Shown here: one piece after another, positions 1-11,318 of the stretch
How the letters are laid out: every line of letters begins with the position of its first letter
How positions within the stretch are numbered: position 1 is the first letter of the stretch
Assembly (NCBI RefSeq): GCF_030463565.1
Contig: NC_134675.1
Coordinates: 16,513,862-16,577,861, forward strand
Source: Pelecanus crispus
Lineage: Eukaryota > Chordata > Aves > Pelecaniformes > Pelecanidae
Length of the DNA stretch: 64,000 nucleotides
Direction of reading: 5' to 3'
The notes under the pieces: generated by a model
Seen by the model: only the letters and a program-made list of their open reading frames with translations
The model's database searches: none
Told to the model about the DNA's origin: nothing
Made by a program: the position numbers and the translations under genes

Positions 1-1920
1 CTGCAGCCCAAGCTGCCTCCAGTCTTGACATCACCGATGAGCTCACTTGCTCGGTTCTGTCCATATGCCACAAACTTGCTTGGCTTGGATGAGCAATTAC
101 TGCCTGCCCAGCATTTGGAAGGTCTTCTTGTGTAGGCAGGGTATTTCCCAGCTGAGCTGAACATATATCTGTGTGCTTGTCTTTCCAGGTGACCCAACAC
201 AGCTGGAACAAGCAACCCCAAGACCACCCTGTGGGTACTGACAGCTGAGAGCTGCCTTTCCCATCTGCTTCAGCCCTACACCAAGGTTAGCACCCATTCA
301 ATCATTACTGCTTTCTTGTCCTTCACCAGGGTTGTGTGAAGAAGCTGGGGAACCCCATCCTCTCTTCTCCTTGGCCCGTAGGGACAGCTCTGTGGAGTAG
401 GTGTCACCCAGGCGAGATGCTCCCACAGCCCAGGCTTGCTGGGTGTTCCTGCCTCCCATCTTGCTGGCAGTGTGGTGAAGGCAGCCTGGATGTGTATGAC
501 TGGTGCTGTTAAGACCGTTGAACCCTGCATGCAGTCATTGGGAGCTCAAGGGCAGTGTGTTTTAAGCCCTTGGGAACTTGCTGCCTGTGTTGCTTGCTGC
601 ACTCATCCTTCTGCACACCAGCAGTATTGAACAGGAGTGTTTCCCAGCTGTTGGCCTCTGCTGCTCGCTGTCATTCACCTGAACAGAGCCGAGACTTCAC
701 CCAGAGCTTGTGGCACACATGATCCTGCTTTTTATTAGAACCAGTTGAGCTCTGCCTGCATTTTCCCAGGATTTTGTAGCTCAAGGAGGCCCTTGGCCAT
801 GGTGTATGAGGCTTAGAGCAACAGTGAAGTGTTTCAGGAGGTCGTTTTTGTATTGCCCCTGTCAAGAAATGCGAAGATCAGGTCCTCACTGCTCTGAGGT
901 AACCAGCCTGGAGCAGGCTGAGACAGCTGTGGGTTTCCCACACCATCCCTGTGCCTGGATGCTTGCGTGCCTGCCTGGGATCCAGCAGTGCCTACCCTGC
1001 CTGCATGGTGTGCTCTCATGGGGAAGGGAGCCCTCATCAGCACTGTGCCTCCAGGGGGGCAGACGGAGCCCTTCTCCCACCTCAGAGCTCAGGTACGATT
1101 TGGCCAGGAGAGGTTACATGGGGAAGCTGCTGCTTAGGACGTGTGGCTGCCCAGGCTGCGTGGCTCTTCCTCTGAAGTGTCTGCCAGGGAAGTTTGGGGC
1201 CAGTCCAGAGACAGTTGAAGACTGGGCCTCAGGCCATCTCATCCTTCAACCTGATGCTGAAGTAGTACCCACAGTGAGTGAGGCAGGGGTAGATTTACTT
1301 GGGAAGTTAAAAGGAAAGAAGGAAGAAGTTCTTCGCTCACGTTGGTGCTTTGCTGTGCATTGCGAACTCCCAACCACACAATGGGGCAGCAGCAGAGCAG
1401 CCCCTTTACCTGGCTGAGTTGTGGCAATCACTAATACCTGCTCCGTGCTGGGATCTTACATCTCCCTTAGTGATGCAAAAGAGACATATTATGTGGCTAA
1501 GATCAGAAAAAAGGTTTGTTCTCTGTTCTGCTGGAGCTGTCTGCAGATCCCAATCCACCAAGCTCACAGCATCCTCTCAGGGCTCCCCTGCCTTTTGACA
1601 AGAGGCATTTTAACACAAGGCTCACCATGTTGGGTCCACTTTTTTTTCCCCTTTGCTGACCAAATAGCTTGATACCTCCAGGGACAGCAAATCTCCTGTA
1701 TATGTGTAATGCAGCAGCTTTTCCCATTACCTAGTCATAGCATGAACCTCTCTTCTCTGATTTGGATATCGCCTAACCCAGGTGATATCTGTGAGCTTAT
1801 ATTCAGGCTGAATTAACCATGTACAGCTTGCAGACTCTTGGATAGACTTGCCTCTGTCAGGAATGGGATGCGATGCTCTGCTGGAAAACTCAAAGACCTG
1901 GCAAAGTGGGGGTTATATCT
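1..1920. other. No recognised gene
   Basis: I see only short overlapping open frames without family motifs, and no repeat that I recognise, up to the start of the first LTR at 1921. Distal regulatory or intronic sequence of a neighbouring gene is possible but cannot be shown. Confidence 0.5.
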
Positions 1921-2007
1921 TGTCCTGGTTTCGGCTGGGATAGAGTTAATTTTCTTCCTAGTAGCAGGCATAGTGCTGTGTTTTGGATTTAGGATGAGAA
2001 GAATGTT

Positions 2008-2411
2008 CCTAGAATCCTAGAATCGTTTAGGTTGGAAAAGACCTTTAAGATCATCCAGTCCAACCATTAACCTAACACTACAAAGTCCACCACTAAACCA
2101 GTTAAGGGGAGAGTAATAATTAATTTCATGTTTCCTGGCTTGGTGGCTGGATTATTTTTTAATGCAAGTAAAAACTAGGAATCATTAAGATTGGAAAGGA
2201 CCGCTAAGATCTTTGGGCGTCAACCCAACCCCACCATGCCCACTAAACCATGTCCCAAAGTGCCACGTCTACCCATTTTTTTGAACACTTCCAGGGATGG
2301 GGACTCCACCACCTCTCTGGGCAGCCTGTTCCAATGCTTGACTACCCTTTCCATGAAGAAATTTTTCCTAATATCCAATCTAAACCTCCCCTGGTGCAGC
2401 TTGAGGCCATA
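2008..2411 (-). mobile_element. CR1 LINE 3' end (copy 1), part of the REL chimera
   Basis: The reverse complement matches the last part of CR1 ORF2 and its 3' UTR, including the stretch encoding [16 protein letters not shown]-like residues seen whole at 9.7 kb. The tail is compound: a first CR1-type end near 2180-2215, a spacer of about 80 bp, then a second CR1-type end near 2008-2100. Similarity to CR1 stops near 2411, where presumed REL 3' UTR begins. Confidence 0.88.
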
Positions 2412-3329
2412 GGATCTGAGCCTTCTTTTAAGCAGTCACTTGCATAGCAGGAAACTGCCAGGATACCTGAAGAAAGACTAGGTAGATGCTTCGGTGCAAC
2501 ATATTTCTGCAGTTCAAAATAACATATACATCACAGCTACACGCACCCCCGCACAAAAAAAACTTCCAGAAAAATAACAGCGTGCTCCATTCCTAAAGCA
2601 ACAGGGCTTTGTCGTTTAAAAAAGTGCACTTTGGATGAAGTGCAGCAAAGTCCTTGCTTTCTGTTCATTCTTTTGTGCAGTGATTCATTTAAAACAGAGC
2701 TGGAGTACTTAAAAACTCAAACCTTCCGGTCTTTTAAAATATATCTAACAATGACATAGTCATTAAAAAAATTTTAAGAGTAAATTTGCCTTCAAAGCAA
2801 ATGGAGTGTGGTGAAAGTGTGAAAAGAAATCAATGCATGATCCTGGTTTAGGAGAAGAATATTTTCTATGAAAGAGGGTAAGAAACCTAAATCTTTCACG
2901 TAAGTTAAGCAGAACTTTAACTCTGTTAGGTGAGTCTGAACTAGAGTGCCCATGTGCAGGGTTTTTTCCCTAACTTCTGTCCTATCAAAATTTAAATTTA
3001 ATTTCCATAGCAAAAATGGGGTGGTTTTTAAACAATTTTAACCCTGTGAAGTATGTGAAGTTTTAACCCTTCTGAAGATGCCAGCTTTTACAGTCCCCAA
3101 AGGTAAGGAAGATTTAAGTGTTAACAGTTCCCTTTTCCAACAGCGTGAAAATATGTATACAAGGTACAGAGCCCCAACCCCTACTCCCACCTCTCTTCTT
3201 TACGGGCACCAGTCTTTGGGCTGTAATATTCTGAAAGAGAAAGCAGGGACTCCAGAAGGGTTACTCCTCTTCACACTGCCAGCCATCTGAAAAGCTCTAC
3301 GTACCTGCTTCCAGCCCGCCGCTGCTGGC
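2412..3329 (-). other. Probable REL 3' UTR within the retrocopy
   Basis: This stretch joins the REL stop codon (3330-3332) to the CR1 tail without a break, so it is read as copied 3' UTR. It is AT-rich and has no long frame. I cannot recognise it by sequence. Comparison with the parental REL 3' UTR would settle it. Confidence 0.6.
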
Positions 3330-4868
3330 TCAATGGTTATAGCTTTGTAATATGTTATCTAATTGGAAAGACTGATAGAGCTCCTCAGCGTGGACACTGT
3401 CGGTGTCATAGTACTGGTTATCTGGAATGCTATTCTGATGGTTTGGGAGCGGGTTGGTGGATAGTCTTGATTCGCTTAAAACTTCTTGGTTTAGAAGACC
3501 GTAAACCGGATCACTGAAATTAGCCTGCGGATTAAAAGGTGTGCTGCCCGGGGCTGCTACAGACGGGCAAGCCGGAGGCACCTGTTGGAGCTGCTGCCTG
3601 TGATTGCTTGCATTTAACACTGGATTATACTTTTTGAAGTTTATATTAGTGCAGTTCATGTCATCGGTCTCCATGTTCATGATGCTGGCTGCGGAGGCGC
3701 CGGCGGGATGAGCCTGGTGCGTGATGCTGTTACTCGAAACGCTCTGCATGTCTGCGGTCGACACCGCCGCTGCTCCCATCCCGTTTGTGCTGCCAAAATT
3801 CCCGTAGAAGCCCGAATCCTTCTCATCGGGCCAGTTCAGAGGGTTGTCGTGGAAAGTTGAGGGCGAGCTGCTGCCCTGGGCGGCAGGCTGAGGCACATCT
3901 GCCGCGAAGCTGTTCTGCGGGTGCGCGTTGAGCAGGCTGCCGGCTGAAGAGGGGGTGCTGTATATCTGCTGCCAGCACGAGGAGAGCGCGTCTTGCTTCC
4001 CTGGCCCCACCTGCGCAGGCTGATGGGCAACCTGGTTGCAGACGGGGTAGATCTGACTAGCATTGGCCAGGTTTCCTAGACCCGGCATCATCAGCGCGGG
4101 TGAAAACGCATTTGGTTCTTTCTTAATCAGCTTCCCTTCCGGAGTGATAGCGGGGAACGGAGCTACTTTGGGCCTCTCTGTCGCATTGGATCCGCAGTCC
4201 TGTATGAGCTTTTGCCAAGCCAATGTTGATCTTTGCCTTTTTGCTTTGTTGCCATATGGATCCTTTTCATCTGGGAGGTATCTGAAATCCATAGGTTCGC
4301 TGACTTCCTGGTCTGAAGGTCGTCGCAGCTGCATCTTCACCGTCACGGGCTCGGTGATGTCTTTGAGAAACGGTGGCGTTCTGAACACAATTGCAACTTG
4401 ACGGTGAACGTCAGCTTGTGAGAAGGAACCTTTGGCCTCCCAGTTGTCCAAGACAAATCTGACTTCTATATCATCTTTTTGAACTTTGTCACACAGTAGA
4501 AATATTTCGTCTCCTCCTTTTACACTTCCACAGTTCTTGTTCACGCGACAGATTCGTAATTCTGCTGTGTTGGGAGCTCTGTTGTCATAGATGGGGTTGG
4601 AAATCAAAGGAGGAAGAGCTAACGTGTAGTTGCCGTGTTCGTCGGGGAGGAAGGCTTGGAAGCAGAGGCGGACGACATTGAGATCGTACTCATCGATGTT
4701 GTGCAGCTGTTCTTCAGGCACATTGAAAGGGTTAATCTTCTTCAAGATTCGTGAAGAAATTGATTCCTTCAGGTCTGTCTTTTTCACACACTGAATGCCC
4801 AAATTCTGAAAAGACAGGACTCGCCGTTCTGGCCCAAACTCTGCTTCGTAGCATAACACACTGATGTT
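3330..4868 (-). pseudogene. REL: REL (c-Rel) processed retrocopy, 5'-truncated, frame open
   Basis: A single uninterrupted frame of about 510 codons encodes c-Rel from [15 protein letters not shown], about 90 residues into the usual protein, to the normal C-terminus LQSYNH and stop. It carries the second half of the Rel homology region including the dimerisation part ([20 protein letters not shown]), the nuclear localisation signal KAKRQR (about residues 206-211 of the frame) and the long C-terminal transactivation region. The parental gene has many introns and none remains, so this is an mRNA copy. The recognition loop RFRYxCEG and the normal start are missing. The frame enters the flanking LTR for a few codons, and the first in-frame ATG is at 4334 (MQLRRPSD). 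A translated product would lack the main DNA-contact region. No frame-breaking change is visible, so the copy is young or, less likely, under selection. It is a pseudogene by structure. Confidence 0.92.
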
Positions 4869-5341
4869 TTAATTGTTGCTAAGTACTGCTTGTGCTGGTC
4901 AAGGACTTTTCAGCTTCCCATGCTCTGCCAGGTACACAAGAAACTGGGAGGGGGCACAGCCAGAATAGTTGATCCAAACTGACCAAAGGGCTATTCCATA
5001 CCATATGATGTCATGCTCAGTATATAAACTGGGGGGGGTTGGCTGGGGAGCAGCGATCGCTGCTCGGGAAACTGTCTGGGTATCAGTCGGCGGGTGGTGA
5101 GCAATTGCATTGTGCATCACTTGCTTTGTATATTATTATTGTTATTATCATTATTATATTGTTATTATTATCATTACTATTTTACTTTATTTCAATTATT
5201 AAACTGTTCTTATCTCAACCCAGGAATGTTTTTCACTCTTACTCCTCCAATTCTCTCCCCCCCATCCCATCGGGGTAGGGGGAGTGAGCGAGCGGCTGCG
5301 TGTTTCTTAGGTTCTGGCTGGGGCTAAACCACGACATATCT

Positions 5342-5863
5342 TCAACAGAAAGTGGTCAGCCTAATGTCCTTCAGCCTGCTCTTAGCATGTGTGGGCTGCC
5401 ATTGCCCCTTGGTCTTACCAGCTGATCTAGGAGCAGGTCTTCTTTCCACTGGAAACCCCAAGGAAATGCTGTTCCCCCTTCAGAGATGGGGCCCTGGGTT
5501 CCTCGTGAGTACTGGCACTGGAGTTACATGAGGAATCCCCTCTGTTGCAAGTAGGTCAGGCATTTAAAGATCCTGTTCATGGGAGTGTTGGGACTGCTGG
5601 ATCCTTGTTCAGCTCTCGCTGCTCCCAAGGATGGAGCAGAGGATCATCTGCTGGGGCTAATTTTAGGCCTCCAAACATTGCTGGTGTCCCTCTGAGCTCC
5701 TATTTGTGTGCGATCCTGTGGCTCCCTGCTAAGAGCTATGTGAGAGTCCTGTATCCCTGTATGCAAAGGTTTTGCAGGGGCATAGTGTCCCAGGGATTAG
5801 GATGAACTTTGAATCCCTCACTTACCTAAAGTGTCTAAGCCAAATCCTTTCCATATTGGATGC
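5342..5863. other. No recognised gene
   Basis: Unique sequence between two solo LTRs. I see no conserved coding motif, RNA gene or known repeat. Confidence 0.4.
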
Positions 5864-5868
5864 ATGTG

Positions 5869-6463
5869 TGTTGTGGTATAACCCCAGCTGGCAACTAAGC
5901 ACCACACAGCTGTTTGCTCACTCCCCCCCAGCAGGATGGGGGGGAAGAGAATCGGAAAGGTAAAAGTGAGAAAACTCGTGGATTGAGATAAAAACAGTTT
6001 ACTAATTGAAATAAAATAATAATGATAATAATAATAATATTGTAATGAAAAGGAAAATAACAGAGAGAGAGAGAAATAAAACCCAAGAAAGACAAGTGAT
6101 GCAAATGAAAACAATTGCTCATCGCCAACCAACCGACTGATGCCTAGCCAGTCCCTGAGCAGTGGCCAACCCTCCCCCTAGTTTTATTGCTGAGCATGAT
6201 GTCATATGGTATGGAATATCCCTTTGGTCAGTTGGGGTCAGCTGTCCCACCTATGTCCCCTCCTAACTTCTTGTGCACCCCCAGTCTACTTGCTGGCTGG
6301 GCAGTGTGAGGAGCAGAAAAGTCCTTGACTCTCTGTAAGCACTGCTCAGCAATAACTAAAACATCCCTGAATTATTAACACTGTTTTCAGCACAAGTCCA
6401 AAACATAGCCCCATACTAGCTACTATGAAGAAAATTAACTCTATCCCAGCCAAAACCAGCACA
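5869..6463 (-). mobile_element. Solo LTR (copy 2)
   Basis: Same family as copy 1, in opposite orientation. Read on the + strand it starts TGTTGTGG and ends CAGCACA. The 5 bp atgtg lies at 5864-5868 and again at 6464-6468. It belongs to the variant with a purine-rich gagagagagaaataaaaccc block (6064-6083), shared with the copies at 10.7 and 49.0 kb. No internal ERV sequence is attached. Confidence 0.92.
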
Positions 6464-6730
6464 ATGTGTGACCCCTTTTTTTAGCCCTAGCGCCAAGCAC
6501 CCTTTGGACCTTGCTTTGTGGGTGTCCACGCATTGCATGGTGGGAAGCGGGCTGAAGCTTTCCAGCCTTTCCCTGCCAAAAATGCAGCATCCCTCCTGTT
6601 TGCAGCAGTCAGTTCCTGTTGTCTCAGATGGGTGCATATGATGAAGAAAGCAGTCTTCTACGAAGCCTCTGGGTGTGGAAATACTCCAAAGCCCACAGCC
6701 CAGCAAGATGAGAGCCCAGCTCTGGCCTTC

Positions 6731-7324
6731 TGTCGTAGTTTAACCCCAGCTGGCAACTAAGCACCACACAGCCACTCGCTCACTCCTCCTCCTGGTGGTA
6801 TGGGGGAGAGAATTGGACGAGTAAAAGTGAGAACACTTGTGGGTTGAGATAAGAACAGTTTAATAATTGAAATATAATAATAATAATATAATAATTAAAA
6901 TAATAATAAATTGTAATGAAAAGGAAAATAAAAAAAAGAGAGAGAAATAAAACCCAAGAAAAACAAGTGATGCAAATGAAATACAATTGCTCACCACCAA
7001 CTGACCGATACCCAGCCAGTCCCCAAGCAGCGGCCCCCCTGCCAACCCCCCCCCCCCCAGTTTATATACTGAGCATGACATCATATGGTATGGAATAGCC
7101 CTTTGGTCAGTTTGGATCAACTATCCTGGCTGTGCCCCCTCCCAGTTTCTTGTGCACCTGGCAGAGCATGGGAAGCTGAAAAGTCCTTGACTAGCATAAG
7201 CAGTACTCAGCAACAACTAAAACATCAGTGTGTTATCAACATTCTTCTCATCCTAAATCCAAAACACAGCACTATGCCAGCTACTAGGAAGGGAATTAAC
7301 TCTATCCCAGCCAAAACCAGGACA
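6731..7324 (-). mobile_element. Solo LTR (copy 3)
   Basis: Starts TGTCGTAG and ends AGGACA on the + strand, flanked by the 5 bp duplication ccttc (6726-6730 and 7325-7329). It has the AT-rich (aat)n tract near 6870-6910 and a TATA-like segment (on its own strand) near 7062-7071. It shares its outer ends with the more common variant of the family. Confidence 0.92.
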
Positions 7325-7329
7325 CCTTC

Positions 7330-8593
7330 TTTGTACAGCTGGATTGCTGCTTGGCATTTGCCACCGCCATCCTCCAGCCCAGCGCAGCCCAGGGTGAGGC
7401 CTCCTGGCCTCTCCCTTGTTTGTACATCCAAGACTTTTGGCCTCTCTGTGCTTTTTGGTTTCCACCTGCTCAGGTGATTTTTGTCACATATTTAGCAGCG
7501 CTGAGGTTAGCACTGAGCTTTGCTACGTTTCGTGTTGAGGCAAGACATGGCTCTGCAGTTTTGGCCTGTCTTTATTTTTAGCCTGTGTAAGACATGGTTG
7601 ATGGTATCAGAAGGAAGTTGCACGGTCTCCTGTGCTCCATGACTCATCCTGGATCAGGACCGAGGCTTTGCTAACTTCTGCTAAAACCCTCAAGTGATGT
7701 AACTGGTTGTGGTGGGCCCTACTGGATCTGGGGAAGGGCAGAGGAGGGAGGAGCAGTGGAGAGGGAAGCAGAGCTTTTAGAAGTTCTTCTTTATCCATTC
7801 TGTTAAGTCGTTAAATTCATTCATTGAAAGATATTGGCAGGTATCACACCTGAGCGTGGTTCAGTGGGGTCCTTTGTCTTCTCCTTGCATCTTGTGCCTG
7901 TGTAGGAGAGGTAAAAGGGAGAGGAGCTTTGCTTAGACGCCGGGTTGGGTAACTGTTTAATGGCACACAGCAACGGTAGACAGCAGCATTTAGGACAGGA
8001 AGTGAAGCAAGATCTTGTCTCCAGTTCAAGTCACAGTGAGGTTCAGTGCAGCAGAACAGAACTGCCTAAGTGGAAATGGGCTGGGACTGGAGAGCAGAGA
8101 CTTACTGTCTTAGGAGATGCCTGCTAGGCTGCAGCAGGAGGAGTCTGTGACCTCAGTTTCCATCAAACCTGGTGCTGCCACAAGGTAGAAAGAGCTCATG
8201 GGGCTTTCTGATGTGCAGGCAGCCAGTTGTGCTAGAGGCTGGCTGAGCTGGGCTGGGCTGGGTTGGGCAGGGGGCTGAGTGTCACCACATGGAGCAGGCA
8301 GCGTGGGACAGACGGCGATGTTGAAGCATCCCTGCTTGTCACAGCACAATATGGGGTGCAGCTAGAGGGGCCTCTGCGCCCCAGGTCTGGCTGCCCAGCT
8401 CTCCTGTGTCACACCTCAGGACCAGGCACAGTGGGGTGTGAATGCACCCAGGTCCAGAGCAGGCACCTTGCCCACGAAGCAGGTGGGGATGACAGCTTGT
8501 GGGGGGTGGCCTTCCATCTCTGCACCCTTTCCTTCCTCGGGGTGATGAACAGCCCTTTGGGAAAGTCGAGCTCCTGGGCGCTGTGACCTGATG
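7330..8593. other. No recognised gene
   Basis: Unique sequence with short frames only. I recognise no exon, RNA gene or repeat before the CR1 at 8.59 kb. Confidence 0.4.
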
Positions 8594-10045
8594 CGGGCCC
8601 AGCCAGTATGGGTTTGGGCCCAGCCAGTATAGGTTCATGAAAGGCGGGTCCTGCTTGACCAACCTGATCTCCTTCTATGACCTGGTGACCCACCTGGTGG
8701 ATGAGGGAAAGGCTGTGGATGTCATCTACCTGGACTTCAGTAAAGCCTTTGACACCATCTCCCACAGCATTCTCCTTAGGAAGCTGGCAGCTCATGGCTT
8801 GGACGGGCGTACTCTTCGCTGGGTAAAAAAATGGTTGGGTGGCTGAGCCCAGAGAGTTGTGGTGAATGGAGTTGAGTCCAGCTGGCGGCCGGTCACGAGC
8901 CGTGTTCCCCAGGGCTCAGTTTTGGGGCCAGCCTTGTTTAATATCTTTATCAACGATCTGGATGAAGGGATTGAGTGCGCCCTCAGTAAGTTTGCAGATG
9001 ACACCAAACTGGGTGGGCGTGTTCATCTGCTGGAGGGTAGGATGGCCCTGCAGAGGGATCTGGACAGGCTGGACCGATGGGCCAAGGCCAACTGTATGAG
9101 GTTTAACAAGGCCAAGTGCCGGGTCCTGCACTTTGGTCACAACAACCCCATGCAACACTACAGGCTTGGGGAAGAGTGGCTGGGAAGCTGCCTGGTGGAA
9201 AAGGACCTGGGGGTGCTGGTTGACAGCCGGCTGAACATGAGCCAGCAGTGTGCCCAGGTGCCCAAGAAGGCCAACAGCATCCTGGCTTGTATCAAGACTA
9301 GTGTGGCCAGCAGGAGCAGGGAGGTGATTGTGCCCCTGTACTCGGCGCTGGTGAGGCCGCACCTGGAATACTGTGTCCAGTTTTGGGCCCCTCAATACAA
9401 GAAGGACATTGAGGTGCTGGAGCGTGTTCAGAGAAGGGCAATGAAGCTGGTGAAGGGTCTGGAGCACAGGCCTTATGAGGAGCGGCTGAGGGAACTGGGG
9501 TTGTTTAGCCTGGAGAAGAGGAGGCTGAGGGGAGACCTTATCGCTCTCTACAACTACCTGAAAGGAGGTTGTAGTGAGGTGGGTGTTGGCCTCTTCTCCC
9601 AAGTAGTTAGCGATAGGACAAGAGGAAATGGACTCAAGCTGCGCCAGGGGAGGTTTAGGTTGGATATTAGGAGAAATTTCTTCATGGAAAGGGTAGTCAA
9701 GCATTGGAACAGGCTGCCCAGAGAGGTGGTGGAGTCACCATCCCTGGAAGTGTTCAAAAAACGGGTAGACGTGGCACTTGGGGACATGGTTTAGTGGGCA
9801 TGGTGGTGTTGGGTTGATGGTTGGACTGATGTTCTTAGAGGTCCTTTCCAATCTTAATGATTCCTAGTTTTTACTTTCATTATAAATAATCCAGCCACCA
9901 AGCCAGGAAACATGAAATTGCTACTCTCCCCTTAATTGGTTTAATTGGTTTAGTGTGGACTTGGTAATGTTAGGTTAATGGTTGGACTGGATGATCTTAA
10001 AGGTCTTTTCCAACCTAAACGATTCTATATTTCTATGATTCTGAT
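8594..10045 (+). mobile_element. CR1 LINE (copy 2), 5'-truncated, ORF2 RT to 3' end
   Basis: Encodes the C-terminal half of CR1 ORF2: reverse transcriptase with [31 protein letters not shown] and the catalytic FADDTKLGG, then the thumb and C-terminal region to [10 protein letters not shown] and a natural stop near 9792. One in-frame TGA near 8844 lies where related copies read an Arg codon (CGA to TGA, a CpG change). Otherwise the frame is open over more than 380 codons. A 21 bp duplication (gggcccagccagtat...) marks the truncated 5' edge. The 3' end is compound: a first CR1-type end near 9800-9870, about 80 bp of spacer, then a second CR1 end finishing at the octamers near 10020-10043. The same compound tail is fused to the REL retrocopy. 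Confidence 0.95.
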
Positions 10046-10731
10046 GAGTTATAACAGTGTCATCTTTGAAGTGCTGCTCCCTCTTTTTCTGTCTTGCCTG
10101 CTCACTTTTAAGCACAGCACAAAGTATCAGAAAAGCCCAAAGGCGGCGGGGTCACATACTTGGCTCCCGATTTGGGGAGGAGTTAAGACAGTCAGCTGTG
10201 GAATAAGCATTTAGGGAGAGGCAGCCAAGAGAGATTTCCTCCTGGCTGAGCTGCGGCGTTCACATTTGGAAAGTACTGTGTGGGTTACATGCTGCGCTTT
10301 GCTGCTGCCATCGCCTCAGGCGAGTCCAGGACATGCATACCTGCTAGTAATCAGATGGGGACATCATCTTGAGCAGTGTCACTCAAAAAAAAAAAAAAGG
10401 CCAGTGTCCTTTTGGACATCAGGAGCAATCTTAATGCTACTGCTGCTGAAAGAGTGCTGGGGATTTCAGTAGAGAGATGGTGGATCATTGGGACCAAGAG
10501 GAAGCTTTGACTTGGTGGGTATTTCTATCTGCACTTCCTGAACTGTGAGAAGGTAATCAAGCCCAGCAGTGCTGTACAGAACTCCCTGTCTGGAAGATGC
10601 ATAAAGAATAGCTTGCAAGAACCAACTCTTTGCTCAGTTCAGACCTGGGGAAATTGCCTGGACTCTGTGCACTGGGGTTTTCTTACTGCCAGTCAGCAGT
10701 GCTGTAGCTGTGCAGAGAGAGTATAGCATAG

Positions 10732-11313
10732 TGTCGTGGTTTAAGCCCAGCCGGCAACTGAGCACCACACAGCCACTCACTCACTCCCCCCCAGCAGGAT
10801 GGGGGGAAGAGAATCGGAAGGGTAAAAGTGAGAAAACTCATGGGTTGAGATAAAAACAGTTTAATAATTGAAATAATAATAATATTGTAATGAAAAGGAA
10901 AATAACAGAGAGAGAGAGAAATAAAACCCAAGAAAGACAAGTGATGCAAATGAAAACAATTGCTCATCGCCAACCAACTGATGCCCAGCCAGTCCCTGAG
11001 CAGCGGCCCCCCCCGCCAACCTCCTCCCTAGTTTTATTGCTGAGCATGATGTCATATGGTGTGGAATATCCCTTTGGTCAGTTGGGGTCAGCTGTCCCAC
11101 CTATGTCCCCTCCTAACTTCTTGTGCACCCCCAGTCTACTTGCTGGCTGGGCGGTGTGAGGAGCAGAAAAGTCCTTGACTCTCTGTAAGCACTGCTCAGC
11201 AATAACTAAAACATCCCTGAATTATTAACACTGTTTTCAGCACAAATCCAAAACATAGTCCCATACTAGCTACTATGAAGAAAATTAACTCTACCCTAGC
11301 CAAAACCAGCACA
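10732..11313 (-). mobile_element. Solo LTR (copy 4)
   Basis: Starts TGTCGTGG and ends CAGCACA on the + strand. The 5 bp catag flanks it at 10727-10731 and 11314-11318. It is the same variant as the copies at 5.87 and 49.05 kb, with which it is nearly collinear. Confidence 0.92.
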
Positions 11314-11318
11314 CATAG

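Larger units (their letters stand above)
2008..4852 (-). mobile_element. Chimeric retroposed insert: REL cDNA joined to a CR1 3' end
   Basis: Read on the - strand, the insert is 5'-truncated REL coding sequence (4852-3330), then about 0.9 kb of presumed REL 3' UTR (3329-2412), then about 400 bp of CR1 3' sequence (2411-2008) ending in CR1 octamer-like repeats against the LTR. The LTR continues on the other side with no more than about one base lost and no duplication, as is usual for CR1 insertions. There is no poly(A) tract between the REL part and the CR1 part. One CR1-driven insertion explains all junctions. That the transcript ended in a CR1, rather than the enzyme switching templates, is inference. 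Confidence 0.85.
1921..5336 (+). mobile_element. Solo LTR (copy 1), split by a REL-CR1 insert
   Basis: The left part of the LTR is 1921-2007 and the right part about 4853-5336. Together they make one LTR of the family seen nine more times in this window, starting TGTCCTGG and ending ACGACA, with a TATA-like tatataaact near 5020 and an AT-rich tract near 5140-5190. The 5 bp tatct lies just before 1921 and again at 5337-5341. This target-site duplication across 3.4 kb shows that the two parts are one insertion interrupted later. The intervening 2008-4852 is the REL-CR1 chimera described separately. Confidence 0.93.

Noticed and set aside
806-1417. 203-codon + strand frame
   Set aside because: Composition-driven. 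It shows no domain, no conserved motif and no splice context.
3330-4868. Viral v-rel or a retrovirally transduced oncogene
   Set aside because: The sequence ends in the normal cellular C-terminus and 3' UTR and is joined to a CR1 tail. The surrounding LTR is a solo LTR hit by the insert, not its carrier.
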